The notes beneath the pieces were generated by a model. That model was not told the DNA's origin and did no database searches. It saw only the letters and a list, made by a program, of their open reading frames with translations. From JAFDZW01 sp964404255 (GTDB lineage: Bacteria; Bacteroidota; Ignavibacteria; Palsa-1295): DNA of 64,000 bases. Made by a program: the position numbers and the translations under genes. Location: NCBI GenBank assembly GCA_964404255.1, contig CAYOJJ010000008.1, forward strand, positions 62,001 to 126,000, written 5' to 3'. Every line of letters starts with the position of its first letter. Position 1 is the stretch's first letter. Below are positions 16,488-24,464 of the stretch, one piece after another.

Positions 16488-16946
16488 ATGAGTAATCCAC
16501 GTCCAGCAGCAGGAGCAATTAAGAATACCAAGCGTATCGGCCGCGGCCCGGGTTCGGGTCATGGCAAGACCTCTACCCGAGGTGCAAAAGGCGCCGGTTC
16601 TCGTGCTGGTTATAAGACCAAGATGGGTTTTGAAGGTGGTCAGATGCCGATGGTTCGCATTATGCCGAAGTTCGGTTTCAAGGCACCGTTCCGAATCGAT
16701 TATGCCGAAGTCAACGTCTCCCGGTTGAATGAAGCAGCCAGCGCCGGTAAATTGCCGAAAGGCGAGACCGTAACGCCGGCCGTACTTCGCGCTATCGGTG
16801 TTATTTCCGGTGGTCATCAACCGGTAAAGATCCTCGGTGATGGAGAGCTCAGCGTCGCTTTAACTGTTCAGGCACACAAGATCACCAAAGGCGCTCAGTC
16901 GAAGATCGAGGCAGCCGGCGGCAAGGTCGAATTAATTGGAGCGTAA
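16488..16946 (+). CDS. rplO: 50S ribosomal protein L15
   Basis: Late-assembly large-subunit protein. The 152 residues have the Gly-rich N terminus KRIGRGPGSGHGKTSTRGAK and the globular C-terminal part ending SKIEAAGGKVELIGA. It is followed by a 56-nt spacer with a 7-bp hairpin before secY. Confidence 0.98.
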   Translation: MSNPRPAAGAIKNTKRIGRGPGSGHGKTSTRGAKGAGSRAGYKTKMGFEGGQMPMVRIMPKFGFKAPFRIDYAEVNVSRLNEAASAGKLPKGETVTPAVLRAIGVISGGHQPVKILGDGELSVALTVQAHKITKGAQSKIEAAGGKVELIGA

Positions 16947-17002
16947 TCATCCGGATACTTTTATAGTATTCGTCCGTAGTACCTGTTTTATCTTTAATAA
17001 TA

Positions 17003-18352
17003 ATGAGCAGGCTAACCGATAATTTTAGAAACATCTTCAAGATCGAAGAGCTTCGCCAGCGTATCATTTATACAATCGCGCTGCTGGTAGTCGTTCGTCT
17101 CGGAGCGCACATCACGCTTCCGGGTATCGACGTTCACGCCCTCGAGCGTGCTGCCGGCCAGGGAGGAGCGAATTCGCTTTTCGGATTATACGATCTTTTT
17201 GTAGGCGGCGCATTCAAGAATGCCGCCATTTTTGCATTGGGAATCATGCCCTACATCTCTACCTCTATCATCATTCAGTTGATGGGTAGTGTGGTGCCGT
17301 ATTTCCAAAAATTGCAGAAAGAAGGTGAAGAAGGCCGTAAACGAATCAACCAGCTTACCCGTAGCGGTACCTTTGTTGTAGCTGCATTGCAGGCTCTTGG
17401 CGTTGCTGTCCATTTGCGCAATATGGGACCCGGCGTGGTTGCTGAAGGAGTGGGGCCGGTGCTCTTTACGATGAGCACTATCTTCTGTCTTGCTGCCGGC
17501 ACCATGTTCATGATGTGGCTTGGCGAACAGATCACCGAACGAGGCATCGGTAATGGTATTTCGCTTATTATCTTCATCGGTATCATAGCTCGTCTTCCAA
17601 ATGCCTTGGTCGATGAATTGCATGGCGTCGGTACTGATGCCGGTAAGAACCTGATTATTGAATTAGTCATGTTCGCAATTCTTATCGGAGTCATCGCCTT
17701 TGTTGTCTATATGACGCAAGGTGTACGTAAGATACCGGTTCAATATGCGAAGCGCGTTATTGGCCGTAAGGTCTATGGCGGTGTGACCCAGCATATCCCG
17801 ATCCGTATCAATACGGCCGGTGTTATGCCTATCATCTTCGCTCAGGCTATCCTGTTCATCCCGACGACACTCCTGCAATTCTTCCCGGAATCCGGATTTG
17901 CTCAGGGAGTTGCCCGCTTTTTCGATTATCGTTCGGCAGGCTATGCAGTGATCTTTGGATTGATGATCGTGGTCTTTACCTACTTCTATACGGCTATCGC
18001 CTTCAACCCGCGTGATGTTGCCGATACGATGAAGAAGCAGGGCGGATTTATTCCGGGTATCAGACCCGGTAAGAATACATCGGATTACATCGATAATATT
18101 CTTACCTATCTTACCTTACCGGGCGCTATCTTTTTAGCTATCATTGCTATTTTGCCGACGATCGTTTCGGCTCTTGGCGTGACGTCGAGTTTTGCTCAGT
18201 TCTTCGGTGGTACCAGCCTCCTCATCATGGTCGGTGTTGCTCTCGATACGCTCCAACAGATCGAGTCGCACCTGCTCATGCATAATTACGAAGGATTGAT
18301 GAAATCCGGTAAGATCAAAAGCCGTTCGATGGGCGGCGGATCCTATTCCTGA
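17003..18352 (+). CDS. secY: Protein translocase subunit SecY
   Basis: Pore subunit of the SecYEG translocon in the inner membrane. The 449-residue protein shows ten hydrophobic segments. Signatures include LGIMPYISTSIIIQLMGSVV, GIGNGISLIIFIGIIARLPN and the cytoplasmic loop VQYAKRVIGRKVYGG. The basic C terminus (SGKIKSRSMGGGSYS) is cytoplasmic. The region before the ATG is A/T-rich and lacks an obvious ribosome binding site. map follows after 9 nt. Confidence 0.98.
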   Translation: MSRLTDNFRNIFKIEELRQRIIYTIALLVVVRLGAHITLPGIDVHALERAAGQGGANSLFGLYDLFVGGAFKNAAIFALGIMPYISTSIIIQLMGSVVPYFQKLQKEGEEGRKRINQLTRSGTFVVAALQALGVAVHLRNMGPGVVAEGVGPVLFTMSTIFCLAAGTMFMMWLGEQITERGIGNGISLIIFIGIIARLPNALVDELHGVGTDAGKNLIIELVMFAILIGVIAFVVYMTQGVRKIPVQYAKRVIGRKVYGGVTQHIPIRINTAGVMPIIFAQAILFIPTTLLQFFPESGFAQGVARFFDYRSAGYAVIFGLMIVVFTYFYTAIAFNPRDVADTMKKQGGFIPGIRPGKNTSDYIDNILTYLTLPGAIFLAIIAILPTIVSALGVTSSFAQFFGGTSLLIMVGVALDTLQQIESHLLMHNYEGLMKSGKIKSRSMGGGSYS

Positions 18353-18361
18353 TACGGTTGA

Positions 18362-19144
18362 ATGTGGGATAGCCGTGTTACCGTAAAATCGGAATCAGAG
18401 ATCGAGAAGATCAAAGTAAGCGCGCACCTTGTTGCCGCTACGATCGAACACTTAAAACCATTCATCCAACCGGGCATAACAACGCTTGAGCTTAATAATA
18501 AAGCCGAAGCGTTTATTGAAAGCCATGATGCCCGTCCTGCATTTAAGAACTACAAAGTAGGAAGATTGACCTATAAGTTCGCGACCTGTATGTCGAAGAA
18601 CAATGCCGTCGTGCACGGTTTTCCGGATGATGTTCCGCTTGAAAACGGTGATATCGTTTCCGTCGATGTTGGGGTCGAGAAAGATGGATGGTTCGGTGAC
18701 GGAGCCTATACTTTTGCGGTAGGTACTATTAGCGAAGAGAAGAGAAAACTTCTCGCTGTCACCCAGGAATCACTAATGCTTGGAGTTGCCGCTGCAAAAG
18801 CCGGCAATCGGATCTACGATATTTCCAAGACCATTTACGATTATTGCACTGCCCATGGTTACGGAATTGTCCGTGATCTTGTCGGACATGGTATCGGCCG
18901 GCATTTGCATGAAGAGCCCCAGGTTCCGAATTTTATACCGAACCGATTCGAAGGCGGGTTCGTGAATCTTGAGCTTAAAGAGGGAATGACCATTGCTATC
19001 GAGCCAATGGTAAATATCGGCGGTTGGAAAGTTAAAACGCTTAAGGATGGCTGGACGATCGTGACAGCCGATAATTCACCCAGCGCTCATTTCGAGCATA
19101 CGGTCGTGATCAGGCCGTGGGGTGGAGAAATTTTAACCAAATAA
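18362..19144 (+). CDS. map: Methionine aminopeptidase, type I
   Basis: Dinuclear metalloenzyme that removes the initiator methionine from nascent proteins. The 260 residues carry the pita-bread ligands: Asp in SVDVGVEKDG, Asp in FGDGAYTF, His in GHGIGRHLHEEP, Glu in MTIAIEPMV and Glu in AHFEHTVVI. Its place after secY follows the order found in many bacteria. The 96-nt gap after it is the second longest in the operon. Confidence 0.98.
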   Translation: MWDSRVTVKSESEIEKIKVSAHLVAATIEHLKPFIQPGITTLELNNKAEAFIESHDARPAFKNYKVGRLTYKFATCMSKNNAVVHGFPDDVPLENGDIVSVDVGVEKDGWFGDGAYTFAVGTISEEKRKLLAVTQESLMLGVAAAKAGNRIYDISKTIYDYCTAHGYGIVRDLVGHGIGRHLHEEPQVPNFIPNRFEGGFVNLELKEGMTIAIEPMVNIGGWKVKTLKDGWTIVTADNSPSAHFEHTVVIRPWGGEILTK

Positions 19145-19240
19145 AAGTTGCCCACTTTTAGGTAATTATTTCCTTATTGGAACGATAATTGCTTCATTGT
19201 GGTTTGCAACGGGCTATAAGTAGGTAATTTATAAAGGGTA

Positions 19241-19459
19241 ATGTCCAAACAAACAGCGATTAAAGTAGATGGTGTGATCGAAGAATCATTGCCCAATGCT
19301 ACTTTTCGCGTAAAGCTTGATAACGGGCATACCATTTTAGCTCATGTTTCGGGGAAAATGCGTATGCATTATATCAAGATCCTCGAAGGCGATAAGGTGA
19401 CGGTAGAGCTTTCTCCGTACGATCTTACCAAAGGGCGCATTACTTATCGTTATAAGTGA
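19241..19459 (+). CDS. infA: Translation initiation factor IF-1
   Basis: OB-fold factor that occupies the A site during initiation. The 72 residues include IEESLPNATFRVKLDNGHTI, AHVSGKMRMHYIKILEGDKV and the C-terminal LTKGRITYRYK, the family form exactly. The N terminus reads MSKQTAIKVDG; the AGGG-type site upstream supports this start. Confidence 0.99.
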   Translation: MSKQTAIKVDGVIEESLPNATFRVKLDNGHTILAHVSGKMRMHYIKILEGDKVTVELSPYDLTKGRITYRYK

Positions 19460-19478
19460 TTTTGTCAGGAATACGACA

Positions 19479-19595
19479 ATGAAAGTACAAGCATCTGTCA
19501 AGAAGCGCTGCGAACATTGCAAAGTCATCATCCGTAAGGGTGTCGTTCGCGTTATTTGTAAATCGAATCCGAAGCATAAACAACGTCAGGGATAA
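19479..19595 (+). CDS. rpmJ: 50S ribosomal protein L36
   Basis: A 38-residue zinc-ribbon protein. The start MKVQASVKKRCEHCKVI and the later Cys and His (RVICKSNPKHKQRQG) give the CCCH zinc form. The order infA-rpmJ-rpsM is the classic start of the alpha operon. AGGA precedes the ATG. Confidence 0.98.
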   Translation: MKVQASVKKRCEHCKVIIRKGVVRVICKSNPKHKQRQG

Positions 19596-19601
19596 TTACG
19601 C

Positions 19602-19985
19602 ATGGCACGTATCGCCGGAATAGACTTACCGAAACAAAAACGCTCCGTGATCGGGCTGACCTATATCTATGGGATCGGCAAATCGTCGGCAAGCGATATT
19701 TTGAAAAAGCTTAATATCTCCGAGGATAAACACATCGGAGATCTGACCGAAGACGAAATCTCGTCTATCCGCCAGATCATCACCAACGAATATAAAGTCG
19801 AAGGTGTGGCCCGCAGCGAACAGCAGTTGGCGATCAAGCGTCTGATGGATATCGGCAGCTACCGCGGCCTGCGTCACCGTAAGAGCCTTCCGGTTCGCGG
19901 CCAGCGTACGCGTACCAATTCCCGCACGCGCAAAGGCAAACGTAAGACGGTTGCCGGTAAGAAGAAAGCAGCAGCTAAGAAGTAA
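19602..19985 (+). CDS. rpsM: 30S ribosomal protein S13
   Basis: Head protein contacting the P-site tRNA and the large subunit. The 127 residues begin MARIAGIDLPKQKRSVIGLT and contain SYRGLRHRKSLPVRGQRTRT. The C-terminal tail after residue 110 is Lys/Ala-rich and slightly longer than usual. Confidence 0.99.
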   Translation: MARIAGIDLPKQKRSVIGLTYIYGIGKSSASDILKKLNISEDKHIGDLTEDEISSIRQIITNEYKVEGVARSEQQLAIKRLMDIGSYRGLRHRKSLPVRGQRTRTNSRTRKGKRKTVAGKKKAAAKK

Positions 19986-20009
19986 TCACTAACGTAAGGA
20001 TTTCCTACC

Positions 20010-20408
20010 GTGGCAAAGACCGCAGCAGCAGGCGCCGCTAAGCGCAAAAAGAAAATTTCCGCACAGGCACATGGTATCGCCCATGTCCGTGCAACGTTCA
20101 ATAACATCCATGTCACTTTGACCGATCTCACCGGAAACACGCTTTCCTGGGCATCGGCAGGGAAGATGGGTTTCAAAGGCTCCAGAAAGAATACCCCGTT
20201 CGCCGGGCAGGTTGCTGCTGAATCGGCAGCGAAAGAAGCCTATGACATGGGACTTCGTAAAGTTGATGTCTTCATCAAAGGACCGGGTTCGGGCCGTGAG
20301 GCTGCCGTCCGTGCCTTGCAGGTAGCGGGTATCGATGTGTTATCGATTCGCGATATCACTCCGATGCCGCACAACGGATGCCGTCCGCCAAAAAAGCGCC
20401 GCGTCTGA
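20010..20408 (+). CDS. rpsK: 30S ribosomal protein S11
   Basis: Platform protein. The 132 residues start at GTG. The conserved core has AHVRATFNNIHVTLTDLTGN, PFAGQVAAESAAKEAYDMGL and the C-terminal MPHNGCRPPKKRRV. A 130-nt spacer with a perfect hairpin separates it from rpsD. Confidence 0.99.
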   Translation: MAKTAAAGAAKRKKKISAQAHGIAHVRATFNNIHVTLTDLTGNTLSWASAGKMGFKGSRKNTPFAGQVAAESAAKEAYDMGLRKVDVFIKGPGSGREAAVRALQVAGIDVLSIRDITPMPHNGCRPPKKRRV

Positions 20409-20538
20409 TCTTTTAGAGTAGTCTTTTTTAGTCGTAAACTTCACAAGAGTCATTGTGAAGGAAGAAGGCAAAAGGCTGAAAGGGATTCGTGCGTAAGAGC
20501 CGAATCGTTGTTTTGTTTCAAATACTCAATCGTAAACC
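20409..20538 (+). other. Structured rpsK-rpsD spacer
   Basis: This 130-nt spacer is the longest gap inside the ribosomal operon. It holds a perfect inverted repeat, CTTCACAA (20439-20446) and TTGTGAAG (20453-20460), loop 6 nt, with no T-run after it, so it is not an ordinary terminator. S4 autoregulates the alpha operon in E. coli and its own gene in Bacillus; a role of this hairpin in S4 control or in RNA processing is inference. Confidence 0.55.
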
Positions 20539-21171
20539 ATGGCTCGTTATACAGATCCAAGTTGTAAGTTATGCCGCCGCGAGAAGCAAAAACTGTTTCT
20601 TAAAGGCACCAAATGTTTCTCTGATAAGTGTCCGATCGAAAAGAGAAACTATCCTCCGGGGCAGCATGGCAATGGCCGCCGTTCTAAGATCTCCGAATAC
20701 GGTATTCAGCTTCGCGAAAAGCAGAAGATCCGCCGTACTTATGGCTTGTTAGAAACCCAATTCCGCATTGCATTCGAGAAGGCTTCCCGTATGCGCGGTA
20801 TTACGGGTGATAACCTCGTAAAGCTCCTTGAGCGCCGCCTCGATAATGTTCTCTATCGTTTGAACATTGCCAATTCGCGCAAAGGCGCTCGTCAGTTGAT
20901 CTTACATCGCCACATTACCGTCAACGGTAAAGTGGTCAATATCCCCTCATACATCCTTAATCCTGGCGATGTGGTTCAGGTAAAGGAGAGCTCGCGCAAG
21001 CTTGAGATCGTTCACGAAGCGCTCAAGCGTACCCGTGGCGATGCCGGGTTGCCGAACTGGCTCTCTCTGAATAAAGCAGAGCTTTCCGGTACCTTGCTTG
21101 CAGTTCCGGAACGCGCCGATATCCAGCTCAATGCTAACGAACAGCTCGTTGTCGAGTTGTACTCGAAGTAA
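20539..21171 (+). CDS. rpsD: 30S ribosomal protein S4, zinc-cysteine form
   Basis: Primary 16S rRNA-binding protein and usual r-protein autoregulator. The 210 residues carry four cysteines near the N terminus (CKLCRREKQKLFLKGTKCF then DKC), as in zinc-binding S4 proteins. The S4 RNA-binding domain (about residues 98-160) includes RLDNVLYRLNIANSRKGARQ and HRHITVNGKVVNIPSYIL. It sits between rpsK and rpoA as usual. Confidence 0.99.
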   Translation: MARYTDPSCKLCRREKQKLFLKGTKCFSDKCPIEKRNYPPGQHGNGRRSKISEYGIQLREKQKIRRTYGLLETQFRIAFEKASRMRGITGDNLVKLLERRLDNVLYRLNIANSRKGARQLILHRHITVNGKVVNIPSYILNPGDVVQVKESSRKLEIVHEALKRTRGDAGLPNWLSLNKAELSGTLLAVPERADIQLNANEQLVVELYSK

Positions 21172-21237
21172 TAGTATTGAACCAGATATTCACGTACAAC
21201 CACAAAAGTTTATTAATCTATTAAAGGTAGCGATCGT

Positions 21238-22218
21238 ATGACAAAACTCCATATGCCGGACCGCATCGAACTCGAAAGCTCCAGTGCTACTTCGACCTTC
21301 GGACGCTTCATCGCGTCGCCGCTCGAAGAAGGGTACGGAACGACGCTCGGGAATTCGATGAGAAGGATCCTGCTCTCTTCGATCCCGGGCAGTGCCTTTA
21401 CCAGCCTTCGTATCGATGGAGTACAGCACGAGTTTTCTTCGGTCAAGGGTGTAACCGAAGATGTTGCAGAGATCATCCTTAACATTAAAGGTGTTCGTAT
21501 CAAAGCCGATATGCAGTCTCAACCGAGACTCATCGTCGATGTAAAGGGACCGAAGGAATTCAAGGCTGGTGATCTTCAGGCATTCACCACCGAGATCGAA
21601 ATCCTTAATCCCGATCACCATCTCTTTACCCTTGCCAAAGACGTCCGTCTGCAGATGGAGCTTCAGGCAGGTCATGGCCGCGGGTATGTACCGGCCGAAG
21701 AGAACAAGAAAGCAGATGCACCGATCGGTACCATTGCCATCGATTCTATCTTTACTCCGATCGTTAACGTTCGTTTCCTCGTTGAGCCGACCCGTGTAGG
21801 TCAGAAGACCGACTATGAAAAGCTCGTATTGGAAGTCGAAACCGATGGTTCTATCTCACCGGAAGAAGCGATCACGATCGCCGGCCGCATCCTGCGCGAT
21901 CACGTAAATATGTTCGTCCGATTCGGCGGACCGGAAGATGAGCTTCCGCCAAAGCCGATCGAAGATACCGAGACCGAACGCATCCGTTCGATTCTCAATA
22001 CCAATGTCGATACGCTTCACTTATCGGTTCGTTCTCAGAACTGCTTGCGTGCAGCAAACATCCGTACTCTTGGTGATCTCGTTCGCCGCGATGAGCGCGA
22101 ACTGCTCACCTTCCGTAACTTCGGCCGTAAATCGCTCGATGAGCTCGGGCGTATTGTCGAACAGCTCGGCCTGCAGTTCGGTATGGATGTCGATAAATAT
22201 ACCGAAGTAAAAGCCTAA
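21238..22218 (+). CDS. rpoA: RNA polymerase alpha subunit
   Basis: Assembly platform of RNA polymerase. The 326 residues comprise the N-terminal dimerisation domain (GYGTTLGNSMRRILLSSIPG near residues 32-51) and the C-terminal domain after about residue 245, which binds UP elements and activators (LRAANIRTLGDLVRRDEREL, then GRKSLDELGRIVEQL). The length is typical. Confidence 0.99.
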   Translation: MTKLHMPDRIELESSSATSTFGRFIASPLEEGYGTTLGNSMRRILLSSIPGSAFTSLRIDGVQHEFSSVKGVTEDVAEIILNIKGVRIKADMQSQPRLIVDVKGPKEFKAGDLQAFTTEIEILNPDHHLFTLAKDVRLQMELQAGHGRGYVPAEENKKADAPIGTIAIDSIFTPIVNVRFLVEPTRVGQKTDYEKLVLEVETDGSISPEEAITIAGRILRDHVNMFVRFGGPEDELPPKPIEDTETERIRSILNTNVDTLHLSVRSQNCLRAANIRTLGDLVRRDERELLTFRNFGRKSLDELGRIVEQLGLQFGMDVDKYTEVKA

Positions 22219-22251
22219 GTATAACCTACTCATTCGCGGAGAAGAATACCA

Positions 22252-22800
22252 ATGAGACACGGCCATAAAGGAAGAAAACTGACCAGAACCGCCAGCCACC
22301 GCAAGTCAACCTTGTCGTCGCTTGCCAGTTCGCTCATTAAGCATAAGAAGATCCGTACTACGATCGCCAAAGCGAAAGAAGCTCGTATGTATGTCGAACC
22401 GATCATTACGCGCGCAAAGAACGCTCATAACCTCGAAGGAGATGAGAAGATTGTTGCCGCAAAGCGTGTACATGCCCGCAGAGAGGTTGCCAAAGTCATT
22501 CGCGATAAAGAGGTTTTGAAGACACTCTTTACCGAGATCGCACCGAAGGTTTCCAGCCGCGCAGGTGGATATACACGTGTCGTTAAGCTCGGTCGCCGTC
22601 TTGGTGATAGCGCTGAAATGGCATTGCTCGAGCTCGTCGATTGGAACGATAGCGGTGAAAAGCGCCAGAAGGTTGCTAAGCCGCGTCCGACCCGTCGTAA
22701 GACCACACCAAAGGTACAGCCGGTTCCGGGTATCGTCGAAGCTCCGACTACGGAGATCGAAGCTGCCGGTGAAGCCGCTATTGAAACCCCGGCAGAGTAA
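22252..22800 (+). CDS. rplQ: 50S ribosomal protein L17 with C-terminal extension
   Basis: Large-subunit protein at the tunnel exit. The core covers residues 1-125 (MRHGHKGRKLTRTASHRKST, then GGYTRVVKLGRRLGDSAEMA). About 55 further residues are rich in Lys, Pro, Ala and Glu and form a tail not needed for the fold. It is the last gene of the ribosomal operon, followed at once by a terminator. Confidence 0.98.
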   Translation: MRHGHKGRKLTRTASHRKSTLSSLASSLIKHKKIRTTIAKAKEARMYVEPIITRAKNAHNLEGDEKIVAAKRVHARREVAKVIRDKEVLKTLFTEIAPKVSSRAGGYTRVVKLGRRLGDSAEMALLELVDWNDSGEKRQKVAKPRPTRRKTTPKVQPVPGIVEAPTTEIEAAGEAAIETPAE

Positions 22801-22821
22801 TTCTACCTTACTTAAAGTTAT

Positions 22822-22847
22822 AAAAAACCCGCCTTGGCGGGTTTTTT
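22822..22847. terminator. Bidirectional terminator between rplQ and pdxT
   Basis: The palindrome A6-CCCGC-CTTG-GCGGG-T6 (22822-22847) has a T-run on each strand. It lies between the convergent ends of rplQ and pdxT and can end transcripts from both sides. Confidence 0.9.
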
Positions 22848-22849
22848 AT

Positions 22850-23452
22850 TTATATCATCTTAATAAAATAATCATGAACCCGAGGATCATCTGTTATCTC
22901 GGGATGAAAAGCAGTAGCCAGCATTTTATCCTGACGAGCCATGACAAAGCCCCCATGATATTCACAGAGTACCTCTACATTCTTTTCTGCCTTAGTAAAT
23001 AACGGTGCTCTAATGAATATCCCGGGGAAGGGAATATCTCCCAAGGCTGGAATAGAAAGATCGACTTCTGAGCTTGCGATCTGTGGGCCAAAAGCATTTC
23101 TTCTGACTGTTATATCCATTAAACCGAGCCGCCCCTGGGTTGAACCTTCGATCTGCTTAGCGAGCACGATACTTCCCATACAAGTACCCCACACAGGCAT
23201 TCCTGCAAGGACTTTATCTTTGATAAGATCGAACAACGGTTTTGTGTCGGGTTCGGCAAAAGAAAAATGAGAGGCTGCATCTTCCAGTTTTGCGATCGTT
23301 GTAGATTCACCACCCGGAATGATCAGAGCATCGATCTCATCGAGTTCTTTACCACGGCGAATTTCAGTAGTATTATGGCCGAGCGATCGTATCTTTTGAG
23401 CGTGCTCTTGAAAGTCGCCCTGCAGGGCGAGAATACCAATTCTAAAGCTCAT
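22850..23452 (-). CDS. pdxT: Pyridoxal 5'-phosphate synthase glutaminase subunit
   Basis: Hydrolyses glutamine and channels ammonia to PdxS for ribose-5-phosphate-dependent PLP synthesis. The 200 residues form a class I amidotransferase: an oxyanion PGGESTTIAKL segment, nucleophile Cys in WGTCMGSIVLA, and the His-Glu pair in TAFHPEITDD. The gene follows pdxS with a 6-nt gap, so the two are co-expressed. Confidence 0.97.
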   Translation of the reverse strand: MSFRIGILALQGDFQEHAQKIRSLGHNTTEIRRGKELDEIDALIIPGGESTTIAKLEDAASHFSFAEPDTKPLFDLIKDKVLAGMPVWGTCMGSIVLAKQIEGSTQGRLGLMDITVRRNAFGPQIASSEVDLSIPALGDIPFPGIFIRAPLFTKAEKNVEVLCEYHGGFVMARQDKMLATAFHPEITDDPRVHDYFIKMI

Positions 23453-23458
23453 TGTTTT

Positions 23459-24364
23459 TTAGATGCCTCTGGAGGCGAGTAATTCTGATTCCGCAAGGGA
23501 AGCGACGGTTCTACCAAACATTGCTTCACCAAGTCCGCGGCTGACATCGGCAAGCACCTTTGCATCGGTATAGTGCGTAGTTGCTTTTACAATCGCTGCA
23601 GCTCGTTTCGCCGGATTATTAGATTTGAAGATACCCGAACCAACAAAGACGCCGTCGACACCAAGCTGCATCAATAGGGCTGCATCGGCGGGAGTAGCCA
23701 GGCCACCGGCGGCAAAATTGACAACCGGCAATTTTCCGGTCTCAGCAACTTCGTTAACCAACGAATAGGGAGCGCCGATGTTCTTTGCATAAGTAAAGCG
23801 CTCTTCGGAAGCCATGGAAGTAAGCTTACGGATTTCGCCAAGGATCGAGCGGGCATGACGAACAGCCTCTACTACATCTCCGGTACCTGCCTCGCCTTTG
23901 GTGCGGATCATAGCTGCACCTTCATTGATTCGGCGAAGTGCTTCTCCGAGATTTCTTGCGCCGCAGACAAAAGGGATCGTGAATTTGGTCTTATCAATGT
24001 GGTTCTCTTCATCGGCCATGGTCAGGACCTCGCTCTCATCGACACAATCGACTCCAAGTGCCTGCAGGATCTGTGCTTCCACGAAATGACCGATACGGGC
24101 TTTTGCCATTACCGGAATAGAGACAGCATCGATGATCTCAAGTATCAGCTCCGGATCGGACATCCTTGCTACTCCACCATGTGCTCGAATGTCGGAAGGA
24201 ACACGCTCGAGCGCCATTACAGCACAGGCACCGGCCTCTTCGGCTATTTTAGCCTGTTCTGCAGTAACAACATCCATAATAACACCGCCTTTTAGCATTG
24301 CCGGCAAGGCGCGTTTTACAGTTTCAGTGCCGGTTTTTTGTTGTCCGTTAGTAGAGGTACTCAT
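23459..24364 (-). CDS. pdxS: Pyridoxal 5'-phosphate synthase subunit PdxS
   Basis: Barrel enzyme that joins ribose-5-phosphate, glyceraldehyde-3-phosphate and ammonia into PLP. The 301 residues include GGVIMDVVTAEQAKIAEEAG, ERVPSDIRAHGGVARMSDP and the active-site lysine in MAKARIGHFVEAQ; the phosphate-binding FAAGGLATPADAALLMQLG follows. The first 20 residues (MSTSTNGQQKTGTETVKRAL) exceed the minimal form slightly. It is divergent from a LysR-type regulator, with a candidate promoter and repeats between them. Confidence 0.98.
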   Translation of the reverse strand: MSTSTNGQQKTGTETVKRALPAMLKGGVIMDVVTAEQAKIAEEAGACAVMALERVPSDIRAHGGVARMSDPELILEIIDAVSIPVMAKARIGHFVEAQILQALGVDCVDESEVLTMADEENHIDKTKFTIPFVCGARNLGEALRRINEGAAMIRTKGEAGTGDVVEAVRHARSILGEIRKLTSMASEERFTYAKNIGAPYSLVNEVAETGKLPVVNFAAGGLATPADAALLMQLGVDGVFVGSGIFKSNNPAKRAAAIVKATTHYTDAKVLADVSRGLGEAMFGRTVASLAESELLASRGI

Positions 24365-24372
24365 TGGTATAA

Positions 24373-24402
24373 TTATCAGATATAGATTAGAATGATTCTC
24401 AA
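24373..24402 (-). promoter_or_regulatory. Candidate pdxS promoter
   Basis: On the minus strand a -35-like TTGAGA (24402-24397) and a -10-like TGATAA (24378-24373) are 18 nt apart, just upstream of the pdxS ATG. The -35 lies between the two copies of a 13-bp direct repeat. Motif-based only. Confidence 0.4.
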
Positions 24403-24417
24403 ACAGATTGGAATGAT
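24384..24417. repeat. 13-bp direct repeat, 21-bp period, candidate operator
   Basis: AGATTAGAATGAT (24384-24396) and AGATTGGAATGAT (24405-24417) differ at one base. Their 21-bp period is two helical turns, so a protein could bind both on one DNA face. They bracket the candidate pdxS -35 in the gap shared with a LysR-type gene. Operator function is inferred. Confidence 0.55.
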
Positions 24418-24464
24418 AATAAATTTAATTAATGTTATTTATAGTAAATATAATAATATTTTAT

